Made by a program: the position numbers and the translations under genes
In this document: piece by piece, positions 48,431-58,682 of the stretch
Numbering within the stretch: the stretch's first letter is position 1
How the letters are laid out: every line of letters begins with the position of its first letter
Notes under the pieces: model-generated
The model's input: the letters and a program-made list of their open reading frames with translations, nothing else
Databases searched by the model: none
What the model was told of the DNA's origin: nothing
Assembly (NCBI GenBank): GCA_937864535.1
Contig: CALMJS010000012.1
Location: 62,001-126,000, forward strand
DNA from: an uncultured Paracoccaceae bacterium
GTDB taxonomy: Bacteria; Pseudomonadota; Alphaproteobacteria; Rhodobacterales; Rhodobacteraceae
Direction: 5' to 3'
DNA length: 64,000 nt

Positions 48431-49642
48431 TTGACTCAGGAAGAGGCACCCAAGCCCGAACATCAAGAGGATGCAACCGTCACCGAGACCGAAGTCGAAG
48501 CGGCGATTGTCATCGAAGACCCCAAAATCGGTTCGGATGCCCAAGTCGAAACTGAGAGCGCAGACGCAACCAGCGACCAACCCCAAACCGAAACCGTGGA
48601 ACCGGAGACTGTCATTCCGTCGGATGACAAAGCACCGGCCGTTGCCGCGGTGCCTGCCCCTCAGCCCCGGTCTTCGAGCGGATTTCTACCTGTGATGATT
48701 GCCAGCCTCGTCGCGGGCGGCATAGGTTTTGGTGCGGCTTACTACGTCTTGCCCAAGGCGGCCGATCTGGCGGCGTTGGAGACGCAGATTTCGGCGCTGT
48801 CTACCCAGATTTCCGAAATTGGCTCTGTCGATGTCGACTCTGTGGTTCAGGCCGCTCTGGGTGCTGCCCTTGATGCTTCAACTCGTGATTTGGCGCAGAT
48901 GAGGGATCAGATGTCCGCTTTGGCGACACGGATCGAGCAGCTTGAAACCGCGACGGTTTCTGCCGCGGTTCTGGATGATGCGGCGACGCAGGCCGCGATT
49001 GATGCGACAATGGCGCAGACAGACGCATTGCGCGAACAGTTGGCGGCTGAGCAGGCCCGCCTACAGGAATTGGCCGATGCCGCCGCTGCGCAACTGGAAC
49101 AGGCCCGCGCCGCCGCCGAGGCTGAAGAGGCCGCCGCCGCCCAGGCGGCCCGTGATGCCGCGCTCCGTGTTGCTGCCGCCAAGGTGCAGAGCGCGCTTGA
49201 AACCGGCCTGCCCTATGCTGACGATCTAGCGGCGGTTCAGGCTGCTGCCGGTCAGCCCCTGCCCGCTGGTTTGACCGCACCTGCGGCCTCCGGGGTTGCG
49301 ACCTTGTCAGATTTGCAGAACGAATTCGCTGCCGCCGCTCGCGCTGGGCTGGCGGCTGCCCGTGCTGCTGGCGTGTCCGGTGAAAATGCGGGGACGATTG
49401 GTGGATTTTTGCGCAATACTTTCGATGTGCGCTCGGTCTCGCCCAAGGATGGGGCCGATGCGGACGCGATCCTGTCTCGCGCCGAAGAGGCCGTGCGTCA
49501 GGGGCGCTTGACCGATGCACTCGCCGAAATCGCCACTCTTCCCGATCAGGCGCAGGCCCCCATGACCGACTGGGTTGCGTTGGCGCAATCGCGTGTCGAT
49601 GCACTGGCGGCGATTGAAACCTTGACCGAAATTTCCAAGTGA
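48431..49642 (+). CDS. Mitofilin/HemX-like inner-membrane protein
   Basis: About 403 residues. An acidic cytoplasmic N terminus (about 1-75) precedes one transmembrane span (FLPVMIASLVAGGIGFGAAYY, described here as residues about 84-105). A long Ala/Gln/Glu-rich coiled coil (about 120-270) follows, then a C-terminal mitofilin-type domain including GGFLRNTFDVRSVSP. Relatives are bacterial counterparts of the mitochondrial MICOS subunit Mic60 and shape membranes. I prefer the TTG at 48431, with GGGGA 6 bases upstream; a TTG at 48416 is the alternative. Confidence 0.82.
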   Translation: MTQEEAPKPEHQEDATVTETEVEAAIVIEDPKIGSDAQVETESADATSDQPQTETVEPETVIPSDDKAPAVAAVPAPQPRSSSGFLPVMIASLVAGGIGFGAAYYVLPKAADLAALETQISALSTQISEIGSVDVDSVVQAALGAALDASTRDLAQMRDQMSALATRIEQLETATVSAAVLDDAATQAAIDATMAQTDALREQLAAEQARLQELADAAAAQLEQARAAAEAEEAAAAQAARDAALRVAAAKVQSALETGLPYADDLAAVQAAAGQPLPAGLTAPAASGVATLSDLQNEFAAAARAGLAAARAAGVSGENAGTIGGFLRNTFDVRSVSPKDGADADAILSRAEEAVRQGRLTDALAEIATLPDQAQAPMTDWVALAQSRVDALAAIETLTEISK

Positions 49643-49652
49643 GGCGCTGAAC

Positions 49653-51104
49653 ATGCTATGGTCCCTGCTTAAGATCCTGGCCTTTGTCCTCGGCGTGACT
49701 GCGCTGACCTATGGAGCAATGGAGCTGTCGCAACTCTCTGGCGAGGTGATGATTACCTTTGCCGGGCTGGAAATGCGTCTGGGTCCGCTCGAAGTTGCCT
49801 TTGCTCTCTTGGGGTTGGTCGCTCTGGTTTGGCTGCTGTTCAAATTTGTCGGCTTGCTGGTTGCCTTTGTTAAATTCCTGACCGGGGATGAGACCGCCGT
49901 GTCGCGCTATTTCACCCGAAATCGTGTGGAACGTGGCTATGCCGCCCTGTCCGAAGGGATGCTGGCTGTTGCTTCTGGTGAAGGGCACTTGGCCCTGACC
50001 AAGGCCGCCCGGGCAGAAAAACTACTGGGCAAGCCGGAATTGACCACGCTTTTGATCGCGCAAGCGGCTGAAGTAGCGGGTGACGGCAAAAAGGCAGAAG
50101 AGGCCTATAAACAACTGCTCGAGGATGATCGGACCCGTTTCGTCGGGATTCGGGGGCTGATGCGCCAGCGACTGGATCGTGGCGATACCGAAACCGCGCT
50201 GAAACTGGCGGAAAAGGCCTTTGCGCTGAAGCCGCGCCATGTTGAAACGCAGGATATCTTGCTGAAACTGCAGGCCGAGAGCGGCGACTGGAAGGGTGCG
50301 CGGGAAACCTTGGCCGCAAAGGCAAAGACCGGCACCCTGCCCCGCGATGTCCACCGCCGCCGCGACGCGGTGCTCGCCCTGTCCGAAGCCAAGGACCTGA
50401 TCAGCGAAGATAGCTCGATCGAGGTACAAGAGGCCGCGATTGTCGCCAACAAACAGTCGCCGGATTTGATTCCGGCCGCCGTCCTGGCCGCACGCAGCTA
50501 TATCGCCAAGGATAACGGCAAAAACGCAGCACGCGTTCTGACCAAGGCATGGTCAGCCAAACCGCACCCGGATCTGGCGGCGGCTTTTGCGGAAATCGTC
50601 CCAGACGAAACCCCTTCTGCCCGGCTCAAACGGTTCAAAGCCCTGACAAAAATAAACCCTAACGACCCGGAAACCCGGATGTTGTTGGCCGAGCTGAATA
50701 TTGCGGCCGAGGATTTCCCGGAGGCCCGTCGCGCCTTGGGTGACTTGATAGAAACCGATCCGACGGTTCGCGTTTTGACGCTGATGGCCGCGATTGAAAA
50801 AGGCAGCGGTGCAACGGAACAGGTTGTGCGCGGCTGGCTGACCAAGGCGCTGGTCGCCCCGCGTGGGCCGCAGTGGGTCTGCGACAAATGCCAGCATGTC
50901 CACGCCGAATGGGGTCCGGTTTGCGGTAGCTGCGGATCGTTTGACACGCTATCTTGGCGACAGCCGACGCAAACGGGTAGGGCTATGCCCAAAGGGTCCG
51001 AAATGTTGCCGCTGATTGTGGGGCAGGACCCCGAGGCAGAGGCAAAGCAGGCGCAGCCCGAAACCGTCGACGCCGAAGTTGTTGTCAGCGAAGACGAAAA
51101 ATAG
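49653..51104 (+). CDS. HemY-like TPR membrane protein with C-terminal zinc ribbon
   Basis: A 483-residue protein with two N-terminal transmembrane spans (about residues 3-20 and 40-66), the HemY-type motif YFTRNRVERGYAALSEGMLAVASG, and TPR-like helices through about residue 390. Unlike E. coli HemY it ends with a rubredoxin-type ribbon, CDKCQHVHAEWGPVCGSCG (about residues 410-428), as in LapB. The name refers to the hem-operon protein, not protoporphyrinogen oxidase. It lies 10 bases after the mitofilin-like gene. Confidence 0.85.
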   Translation: MLWSLLKILAFVLGVTALTYGAMELSQLSGEVMITFAGLEMRLGPLEVAFALLGLVALVWLLFKFVGLLVAFVKFLTGDETAVSRYFTRNRVERGYAALSEGMLAVASGEGHLALTKAARAEKLLGKPELTTLLIAQAAEVAGDGKKAEEAYKQLLEDDRTRFVGIRGLMRQRLDRGDTETALKLAEKAFALKPRHVETQDILLKLQAESGDWKGARETLAAKAKTGTLPRDVHRRRDAVLALSEAKDLISEDSSIEVQEAAIVANKQSPDLIPAAVLAARSYIAKDNGKNAARVLTKAWSAKPHPDLAAAFAEIVPDETPSARLKRFKALTKINPNDPETRMLLAELNIAAEDFPEARRALGDLIETDPTVRVLTLMAAIEKGSGATEQVVRGWLTKALVAPRGPQWVCDKCQHVHAEWGPVCGSCGSFDTLSWRQPTQTGRAMPKGSEMLPLIVGQDPEAEAKQAQPETVDAEVVVSEDEK

Positions 51105-51140
51105 GTCTTTTCGGGGCGGCCTAGCAATGCTAAGAGCCGC

Positions 51141-51164
51141 CTACGCCGCAGATTTGCGGCGTAG
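51141..51164. terminator. Perfect 10-base-pair hairpin between hemY-like gene and tRNA-Thr
   Basis: CTACGCCGCA-GATT-TGCGGCGTAG, a perfect stem six bases before the tRNA. It probably terminates the hem transcript or marks the tRNA 5' leader for processing; there is no T-run. Confidence 0.5.
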
Positions 51165-51170
51165 AAGGAT

Positions 51171-51246
51171 GCCGGTGTAGCTCAGCTGGTAGAGCACGTC
51201 ATTCGTAATGATGGGGTCGGGGGTTCGAGTCCCTTCTCCGGCACCA
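51171..51246 (+). tRNA. tRNA-Thr (anticodon CGT)
   Basis: A 76-base tRNA with an encoded CCA. The D stem GCTC/GAGC, anticodon stem CGTCA/TGATG with loop TTCGTAA (anticodon CGT, reading ACG) and T loop TTCGAGT are all in place. The acceptor stem GCCGGTG/CTCCGGC has a T-T mismatch at pair 6-67, and two G-T pairs lie in the T stem. Otherwise it looks functional. Confidence 0.93.
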
Positions 51247-51332
51247 CTTCTCCCCAAAACAACTCACTTCTGTTCGTTGTCCTTTGGGAGCAGTGGTTTT
51301 TTGGCGGATAGGGTTCCGCCAATTTTCAGGAT

Positions 51333-51809
51333 TTATGCGCCGACTGTTTCAGAACAGTTTTGCGGTTGCAGCCCTTCACGGATGCGCAGGATTTCTGTCA
51401 GGCCACAATTGCCTTTGACCAAATCCTCGAGCGTCACCATATCGAGTTCGTGGAAAAACGCGTCCAGGGCCCGTTGGATCGCAGATTTTAACCGACAAGA
51501 GCTGACCAGCGGGCAGGTATTGGTGTCCGGCGCAGCGCATTCGGTAAAGGGCATTTCAGCCTCGAACACGCGAAATACCTGACCGATGTTGATCATGGAT
51601 GCAGCGCGGGCCAGTCGCACGCCACCGGTCCGGCCGCGGGTCGCCGTGATAAAATCGTTGACATGGAGCAGATGAACAACCTGTGCGAGGTGGTTCGCCG
51701 AGGCATTACAGGCCTCCGCGATTTCGGCGGAACGGCTGATCCTGTCCTCATTGACGCCGCAATACATCAGGACGCGAATGGCCAGATTGGTTCTTGTGGT
51801 TAGGCGCAC
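51333..51809 (-). CDS. nsrR: Rrf2-family regulator, NsrR type
   Basis: A 158-residue Rrf2 protein. The N-terminal winged helix includes TNLAIRVLMYCG and GRTGGVRLARAA. A three-cysteine cluster motif (C at about 91, 98 and 104, within ECAAPDTNTCPLVSSC) has the spacing of the NO-sensing Fe-S regulator NsrR. It would repress nitric-oxide detoxification genes; none is adjacent. The start is GTG with GGAAGGGG upstream. An FNR-like palindrome lies 62 bases before it. Confidence 0.82.
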   Translation of the reverse strand: MRLTTRTNLAIRVLMYCGVNEDRISRSAEIAEACNASANHLAQVVHLLHVNDFITATRGRTGGVRLARAASMINIGQVFRVFEAEMPFTECAAPDTNTCPLVSSCRLKSAIQRALDAFFHELDMVTLEDLVKGNCGLTEILRIREGLQPQNCSETVGA

Positions 51810-51870
51810 GATGTTCCCCTTCCTCGGACTGAGTCGGGAATAGGGATGTCACAAATCGCTGCGCACAAAA

Positions 51871-51884
51871 CTGATCCAGATCAG
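51871..51884. promoter_or_regulatory. FNR/DNR-like palindrome upstream of nsrR
   Basis: CTGATCCAGATCAG is a perfect inverted repeat that matches TTGAT-N4-ATCAA except at the two outermost bases. It is placed as an operator for the nsrR-type gene. Confidence 0.45.
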
Positions 51885-51886
51885 AC

Positions 51887-51916
51887 TGTCGGGCGAAAAA
51901 TCGCATTCGCCCGACA
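51887..51916 (-). terminator. Strong hairpin after the BNR-repeat gene
   Basis: TGTCGGGCGAA and TTCGCCCGACA pair perfectly over 11 bases around an 8-base loop, 14 bases after the stop of the upstream minus-strand gene. It probably terminates that gene before the nsrR promoter. Confidence 0.65.
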
Positions 51917-51930
51917 TATTTGACGTATGG

Positions 51931-53037
51931 TCAACGCGAGCGGGACTCGACACATAGGACCGTGGGCAGGTGGCTGGCGATTTCATGCCACTGGTCGCCC
52001 CGATCATAGGTCGCAAAGACCGACCCGCTGTTGGTGCCGAAATACAGTCCATCCGCCGCGTCGGACGCCATCGACTGGCGCAACACGGTAAAGTAGCAAT
52101 TTTCGGTCGGCAGGCCGTTCTGGGTTTTTTCCCAATCCAGACCGCCATTCCGTGACCGATAGACTGCCGCAGATGCGCCCACAGGATAGCGGCCATTCAT
52201 CGGGTCGAGCAGCGGAAGGGTATAAACCGTCTCGGGATCCAGCGGGCTGACCATGATCGGAAAGCCAAAGTCGCTGGGCAAACCGTCGGTGATGTTCTGC
52301 CAGGTGTGTCCTCCGTCCGGGCTTCGATAGACCCCGTGGTGGTTTTGCATATACAGCAGGTCGTCATCGCCGGGGGCGCGGACCATGTTGTGCACGCAAT
52401 GGCCAATTTCCGCCTCGTCGGCATTGGAAATGCGGTTGCGGCGGTGCCATGTCGCGCCGGCATCTTCGCTGGCAAATACGCCCGCTGCGGAGATTGCAGC
52501 CCAGAGTTTATTCGGTTTGTTCGGGTCGGAAATCAATGTGTGCAGGGTCATGCCGGCACCACCGGGATTCCACGTGTCCCGGCTCTCATGATTGGTGAGG
52601 CCGGTGACCTTGGTCCATGTTTTGCCGCGATCATCGCTCACAATGAGAATACCAGGTTTGCCACCCGCGAACAGGCGGCCGCCAGCCATATGGATCGACC
52701 AGAGCGCATCAAGTTCGCCACTGAACGGCGCGTCCGTGGCGGCGCCAAAGCCGAACATCTGCGCCATTTCGGGTTCGTTTTCGAGCCAATTGTCCAACTG
52801 TCCGCGTGACAGCCGGGTCAAATCCCAAGTCGTGCCGCCATCCCCCGAATGCCAGACCCCTGCGCCCCACCAGTCATTGCCACCAACCGCCCAAACATCG
52901 TCGCCGTCGCTTGTGACATGGTTGATCGGCCAATCCTTGCAATGCGGGCCACTAAAGGCCCAATCAGATCTATCCGGCGATTTCAGGATAAAAACGCCCT
53001 TTGTGGTGCCAGCAAACACCGTAAATTCAGTTGTCAT
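51931..53037 (-). CDS. BNR/VPS10-like beta-propeller protein (exo-alpha-sialidase fold)
   Basis: A 368-residue protein made of repeated BNR/Asp-box units, for example WHSGDGGTTWDL, VSDDRGKTWTKV, ASEDAGATWHRR, RSPDGGHTWQNI and YRSRNGGLDWEKT. These define a beta-propeller like sialidases and plant-type photosystem assembly factors. No signal peptide is present, so it is probably cytoplasmic. Catalytic sialidase residues cannot be confirmed. The function is unknown. Confidence 0.78.
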   Translation of the reverse strand: MTTEFTVFAGTTKGVFILKSPDRSDWAFSGPHCKDWPINHVTSDGDDVWAVGGNDWWGAGVWHSGDGGTTWDLTRLSRGQLDNWLENEPEMAQMFGFGAATDAPFSGELDALWSIHMAGGRLFAGGKPGILIVSDDRGKTWTKVTGLTNHESRDTWNPGGAGMTLHTLISDPNKPNKLWAAISAAGVFASEDAGATWHRRNRISNADEAEIGHCVHNMVRAPGDDDLLYMQNHHGVYRSPDGGHTWQNITDGLPSDFGFPIMVSPLDPETVYTLPLLDPMNGRYPVGASAAVYRSRNGGLDWEKTQNGLPTENCYFTVLRQSMASDAADGLYFGTNSGSVFATYDRGDQWHEIASHLPTVLCVESRSR

Positions 53038-53103
53038 AATATACCCCCCCTCGGGCTACGCGGGAACGCTAACCCGAAATAGGGCGAGTCGCCTAACGCA
53101 AAC

Positions 53104-54354
<1,251 letters not shown>

Positions 54355-54376
54355 CTATCCAATCATTCTCCGGATC

Positions 54377-55441
54377 TTATAGCGCGACGATGTGGTTATC
54401 CCAGCTCACGCTGTGGTCGGCTAGGTGTCGTTCGCGGCCACCCGTGATGGCGACCACCTTGCCGAACCCGTCGCTAGCCAGAAATCCTGTCCCGCAGGTC
54501 GCCAGTCCGCAAATATCGGCCCGCGTCACTGACCCCAGAAACGCACCATCGGGTGAAAACCGATGCATTCGCCCGCCATATGGGGAGGTGATCGCAACCT
54601 CGGTCTCATCTCCGGCAAAGGCGATGGAACCGGCGTATCCCTGCATCAGGATCTCGTCCTCTAGCGGGGCCTCAGCCAAAATCGGGTCGGTGCCGCGACG
54701 GTGCAGACCCAAGAGCGGCGGGGCATAAGACGGGTCATCCTCCCACTGCATGGCAAAGGCGACCAGCCCGTCCCGATTGACGGCCAGATGGCGGATCGAG
54801 TTGAAGTGGAGATCCTCCTCCAGTTCGACCAGTTCGGCCAGCCCATCGAGCGTCAGATAGGCCAGATTGGGACGCATGTCGGGAATGTTGAGCTTGGTCC
54901 GGTCGCTGGCATCAGTGGCGATGCCACCATTCGCGACCACGATGGTTTCGCCATCTGGCATCAGACGCGCCTCATGCGGGCCAATGCCGTGGGTCGATAC
55001 CTCGCCGATCCGCTTATACCCTGCCTCAACGTCCCACAGGCCCAGTTTCCCGGCGCTGTCAGCGTCATTCTGTTCGACCGTGATCAGCATGCGACCGCCG
55101 TCCAGATAGAACCCATGCCCGTTAAAGGCGGTCCCGTCAGGCGGGGTCAGTTCCCGGATCACCTGTCCCGTGGTGCAATCAATCACCAAGGCATAGCGCC
55201 CGGGCCGCCGGGCAAAGGCAATGGCAATCGGCAGGGTAGGGTGCCCGGCCCCGGCATGACCACGCGCGGGCAGGGGGACAGAAAATGTGATCTGCCCCTC
55301 TGTGGTGAGGCCGTGCAGAGAATAGCCATCGCCCTGTTTTGCGGCGGCAATAAACGACGGGTTCCCGACGCTCGCCCAACTCAGGCCGGGGGTGGCGCCT
55401 GTTGCTATCAGCGCCGCGAGAAAGGTTCTGCGGCTGGTCAT
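54377..55441 (-). CDS. DUF1513 protein with Tat signal (iron-operon member)
   Basis: A 354-residue beta-propeller-like protein. It has a twin-arginine signal (SRRTFLAAL, cleavage after about residue 23) and conserved segments NGHGFYLDGGRMLITVEQND and GIGPHEARLMPDGETIVVANGG. The family (COG3490) is repeatedly found with imelysins and a di-haem oxidoreductase and is presumed to act in periplasmic iron uptake; its activity is unknown. Its ATG overlaps the preceding stop by one base, so it is the last gene of the operon. Confidence 0.85.
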   Translation of the reverse strand: MTSRRTFLAALIATGATPGLSWASVGNPSFIAAAKQGDGYSLHGLTTEGQITFSVPLPARGHAGAGHPTLPIAIAFARRPGRYALVIDCTTGQVIRELTPPDGTAFNGHGFYLDGGRMLITVEQNDADSAGKLGLWDVEAGYKRIGEVSTHGIGPHEARLMPDGETIVVANGGIATDASDRTKLNIPDMRPNLAYLTLDGLAELVELEEDLHFNSIRHLAVNRDGLVAFAMQWEDDPSYAPPLLGLHRRGTDPILAEAPLEDEILMQGYAGSIAFAGDETEVAITSPYGGRMHRFSPDGAFLGSVTRADICGLATCGTGFLASDGFGKVVAITGGRERHLADHSVSWDNHIVAL

Positions 55442-56427
55442 CAGTCACCGTCCGAGGAGTTAAATCCGGCCTCGATACCCAGTACCGACCCGATTTCGAC
55501 TTCGATGGCCGATTTGACATAGTCGATCTGTTCGCCAACGATCTGCAGCTTGAGCCAAGCGCCGGAGTCCGCCTCAATATCGGCAAAGGTCGGGTCGTCG
55601 ATCTTGGCGGCGGCCTTGTGCATGGCGGCCTGCCATTCCAGCGTCAGCGGCAGGTCCGCCCCCATGAGCAGTTGCGCCTCGCGCACCATCGCGTCCGTCG
55701 AAACCAGAATGTTTTGCAGGGACCTCTCGGACCGCCATGCCTCGGCCCGGCGGGCGCGGGGGCGGTCAAACGTGCCAAGAGGGCGATCAACCCGCTGAAT
55801 TTTATTGTTTTCTACCCCGGATACAATCTGCGTATACAGGGTTTGAAAGGCCTCACGTTCGGTCAGGGTGCGACCATCGGCGTTGGGCACCTCGCCTAGC
55901 AGGATCGGCGCGAAATCGGAGCGCCAAGCGGCCTCTTGTTCTGCGGCCTCGATCGCCAGATTTTCCGTGATCGCAATCACCAGTCGGCAGCTATAGCTAT
56001 CAGCCGTGTAGGTGTTAAACGCCGGATCAAAGAGCATCATATCCAGCGCAAACAACCCCTTGGCCGCGATCGACAGCGTTTCCATCGTCGCGGGCGTGTC
56101 GATCACCGGGTCCTGCGCGGCGATCAGCCCGTTCAGGGTCTTGGGCGTGAAACCGCGATCATCGGGCCAAAAGGCGACATGCAGCGCCCCTTCTTCGGTG
56201 GGCCCGATCCGCAAATGACCAACGGCCAGCCACGCATCAAAGGCTGCGTTATAGGCCGGGATCACGGCTGCAGGCTGGCAGTCCGCTACCGCAGCGTCAT
56301 GTAGCGCGGCCGTTGCTTGTGAAAACGCGCCAAAGCTGGGCAGAATTTGCTGTTCTATCACATCCGCAGGCCCGGCGAAAACCGGACCGGCAAGCGTTGC
56401 GAACAAGAGAGCGGTAGAACGCATCAT
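55441..56427 (-). CDS. Imelysin-family periplasmic protein (second copy)
   Basis: A 328-residue exported protein: signal peptide about residues 1-18 (LLFATLAGPVFA), then a helical imelysin (peptidase M75-like) domain. It is shorter and divergent from the copy at 58.7-59.95 kb and lacks a clear GxHxxE motif, fitting the COG3489 branch. Imelysins bind iron or haem species in the periplasm. It overlaps the di-haem oxidoreductase by four bases. Confidence 0.82.
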   Translation of the reverse strand: MMRSTALLFATLAGPVFAGPADVIEQQILPSFGAFSQATAALHDAAVADCQPAAVIPAYNAAFDAWLAVGHLRIGPTEEGALHVAFWPDDRGFTPKTLNGLIAAQDPVIDTPATMETLSIAAKGLFALDMMLFDPAFNTYTADSYSCRLVIAITENLAIEAAEQEAAWRSDFAPILLGEVPNADGRTLTEREAFQTLYTQIVSGVENNKIQRVDRPLGTFDRPRARRAEAWRSERSLQNILVSTDAMVREAQLLMGADLPLTLEWQAAMHKAAAKIDDPTFADIEADSGAWLKLQIVGEQIDYVKSAIEVEIGSVLGIEAGFNSSDGD

Positions 56428-57983
56428 AGGCTTTCCAGGTAGGCGATCAGGGCATCCCGATCGGCTTTGGGCATGTTAATGACAGTATCGCGCTGGGCCT
56501 CGGCCTCGCCGCCGTGCCATAGAACAGCCTCGAGCAGGGACCGCGCACGGCCATCATGGAGGAAATAGGTGTGGCCACTAACCTGCTGCGTCAGGCCGAT
56601 GCCCCACAGCGGCGGCGTGCGCCATTCTGTCCCGGTCGCCCGCGCTTCGGGACGATGATCCGCCAATCCCTCGCCCATGTCATGCAGCAGGAAATCGGAG
56701 TAGGGCCAGATCAGTTGGAACGATTGCTCTGGCTGGCCCTCCAACCGGTTGGTCACAAATTTCGGCGTATGACAGGAAATGCACCCCGTCGTGTAGAACA
56801 CCTCTTTGCCGCGCAGCACCGCCGGATCGTCCAGATCGCGCCGCGCAGGTACGGCGAGGTTGCGGGAATAGAACGTCACTAGATCCAGACCTTCGGCGTC
56901 GATTTCCAGTCCGCCGCGGGCCTGATCGCCACCATCCGGCGCGGCACGGCAATCAACCTGCGCCTCGGTGCACTCGCCCCATCCATGCGGGCTAAGTGGA
57001 GACGAGATGCCGATATCCCCGGCAAAGGCATGGGCGGATTGCTCCTTGATGGTCGGTGCGCCGGCCTTGAGCCCGAAACGCCCCAGCATCGGGACCCCGA
57101 ATTCGTCAGACATGACGATATTCGGACGTCCGGAAATGCCGTCGCCATCCGCGTCGGTCTCATCGGCATTGGCCAGAATATCGGCGGCGGGGATCGCTTC
57201 GATCAAACCAAGCCCGATCATTTGCGGTGTGACACGCGGCGACAGCATCGCGTCCGGGTGCATCGGCCCATACCCCAGATCGGCGGCGGTATAGGTCGGT
57301 TTGCGCAGGGTCACGGTTTCGCCTTCGCTCAGTTCAACGACGACATCGGTGTAGGTGATGTCCAGCCGGTATTCCGCCGGATGCCCTGCAACGCCAAAAT
57401 CCTGAAGCTGGCTGCCATAGGTCGGCTCTGGAAGGGTCGCGATGTAATCTGCAATTTCGGCGACGCCATCTTGGGGCGTGCCGGGGATGGACACCCGCAG
57501 GAACATCGAGACCGCGTTATCCTCCGGCCCCTCAGGCGGGTGGCCTCGGCCATCCTTGAGGTGGCAGTTCTGGCAGCCGCGCGCATTATAGAGCGGCCCC
57601 AACCCGTCCGACGCCAAGGTCGAGGAGGGCGATGAAACCCAGATTTTCCGGAACAGACCGTTCCCGACCTTAAAATCCAATTCCCGCTCGAACGGCATGT
57701 TGCCCGACGATAGCGAAAACGCATCCGCTGTCGTTGTCGCGCGCACTGTCGCCGCGCCTGCTGGTTTGTCTTCGAACCGTTCGGGGGTGCTAAAATCGTC
57801 GGTAGGTTGGATCACCCGGCCAATGCGGCTGATCTCGTCCTGGGTCCGGGGAATGACGTTGAGGTGGATGTCCGTCAGCGCGGAATAGTCAAGGGTTTCC
57901 GCCATGGCTGTGCTGCCCAAAAGGACAGCACAGATGAGGGGTTTATTCAGCTTCGTCCATTTTGGACGCATTAAGGAGGGCAT
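56424..57983 (-). CDS. Di-haem c-type cytochrome oxidoreductase (DHOR/DUF1111, COG3488)
   Basis: A 519-residue periplasmic protein: signal peptide about residues 12-28 ([14 protein letters not shown]), a first haem site CQNCH at about residues 136-140 and a second CISCH at about 405-409. This is the di-haem thiol-oxidoreductase family. Its place among imelysins suggests a role in periplasmic iron oxidation or reduction. A start at 57983, 41 bases inside bfr, has GGGAG upstream; an ATG at 57971 is the alternative. Confidence 0.88.
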   Translation of the reverse strand: MPSLMRPKWTKLNKPLICAVLLGSTAMAETLDYSALTDIHLNVIPRTQDEISRIGRVIQPTDDFSTPERFEDKPAGAATVRATTTADAFSLSSGNMPFERELDFKVGNGLFRKIWVSSPSSTLASDGLGPLYNARGCQNCHLKDGRGHPPEGPEDNAVSMFLRVSIPGTPQDGVAEIADYIATLPEPTYGSQLQDFGVAGHPAEYRLDITYTDVVVELSEGETVTLRKPTYTAADLGYGPMHPDAMLSPRVTPQMIGLGLIEAIPAADILANADETDADGDGISGRPNIVMSDEFGVPMLGRFGLKAGAPTIKEQSAHAFAGDIGISSPLSPHGWGECTEAQVDCRAAPDGGDQARGGLEIDAEGLDLVTFYSRNLAVPARRDLDDPAVLRGKEVFYTTGCISCHTPKFVTNRLEGQPEQSFQLIWPYSDFLLHDMGEGLADHRPEARATGTEWRTPPLWGIGLTQQVSGHTYFLHDGRARSLLEAVLWHGGEAEAQRDTVINMPKADRDALIAYLESL

Positions 57984-58428
57984 ACCCTTCGGCTCCCAGT
58001 CGTTCGTAGAGATCGAGTTGAGTTTCGAGGAAGTCGATATGCCCTTCCTCGTCGGTCAACAACTCTTCAAAGAGTTTCATCGACACATAGTCGCCGATTT
58101 GCATGCAATAGGTCCGCGCCTCGGCATAGAGCGCGCGCGCCTCTTGTTCGGCCGCCAGATCCGCTTCGAGCGTTTCTTTGGGCGTTTGTCCGATCCGCAG
58201 AGGGTCCAGCTTTTGCAGATTGGGATGACCGCCCAAAAAGATGATCCGAGTGATCAACCTGTCGGCGTGCTGCATCTCTTCGATGCTTTCTTCGCGGCTC
58301 TTCTTGGCCATATGACCAAGACCCCAGTCGTCCTGTAGCCGGTAGTGCAGCCAATACTGGCTGACCGCTGTCAGTTCAGACCGCAGCGCGCGGTTCAGAA
58401 ATTCGATGACCTTCTCGTCGCCCTTCAT
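57943..58428 (-). CDS. bfr: Bacterioferritin
   Basis: A 161-residue Bfr. The ferroxidase ligands are visible as [13 protein letters not shown] (Glu18), a central [13 protein letters not shown] (Glu, His) and [12 protein letters not shown]. Met52, the haem ligand, lies in EEMQH. It stores iron as ferric mineral in 24-mers in the cytoplasm. AAAGGAG lies before the ATG. It overlaps bfd by 53 bases and the oxidoreductase gene by 41. Confidence 0.95.
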   Translation of the reverse strand: MKGDEKVIEFLNRALRSELTAVSQYWLHYRLQDDWGLGHMAKKSREESIEEMQHADRLITRIIFLGGHPNLQKLDPLRIGQTPKETLEADLAAEQEARALYAEARTYCMQIGDYVSMKLFEELLTDEEGHIDFLETQLDLYERLGAEGYALLNASKMDEAE

Positions 58429-58669
58429 TCTCGTGCTCCTTTGCTAGAGTGGTCCGCAGACCACGAAGTTGGCTTGGCACACTTAAGTTAACGTTTTCTC
58501 GCATTTTGGAAAGAAAAAGCGGCATGCAGCCCCCGCAGTCTGCCGCCTTTCCCAACGCGTGATACACCTTGCCGGGGGTGATGATCGTCCGCGGGTCGGC
58601 TGCCCGCATCCAGTCGATGGCGGCATGAATGTCGCGATCGCTAATGTTCTGACAGCTACAGACGATCAT
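58376..58669 (-). CDS. bfd: Bacterioferritin-associated ferredoxin (Bfd) with C-terminal extension
   Basis: A 97-residue protein. The N-terminal 60 residues are a Bfd-type [2Fe-2S] domain with CSC at residues 4-6 and CGGC around residue 47. The last ~35 residues (after [10 protein letters not shown]) do not look conserved and run into the bfr start region. Bfd reduces stored ferric iron in Bfr to release it. The extension may be a read-through after a small indel or may be real. The gene follows the imelysin by 13 bases. Confidence 0.82.
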   Translation of the reverse strand: MIVCSCQNISDRDIHAAIDWMRAADPRTIITPGKVYHALGKAADCGGCMPLFLSKMRENVNLSVPSQLRGLRTTLAKEHENEGRREGHRISEPRAAV

Positions 58670-58682
58670 CCGTTTTCCCCTG

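Noticed and set aside
58482-58500. A second CtrA site (TTAAGTTAACG region)
   Set aside because: The second half-site does not match TTAA at the right spacing, and it lies inside bfd.
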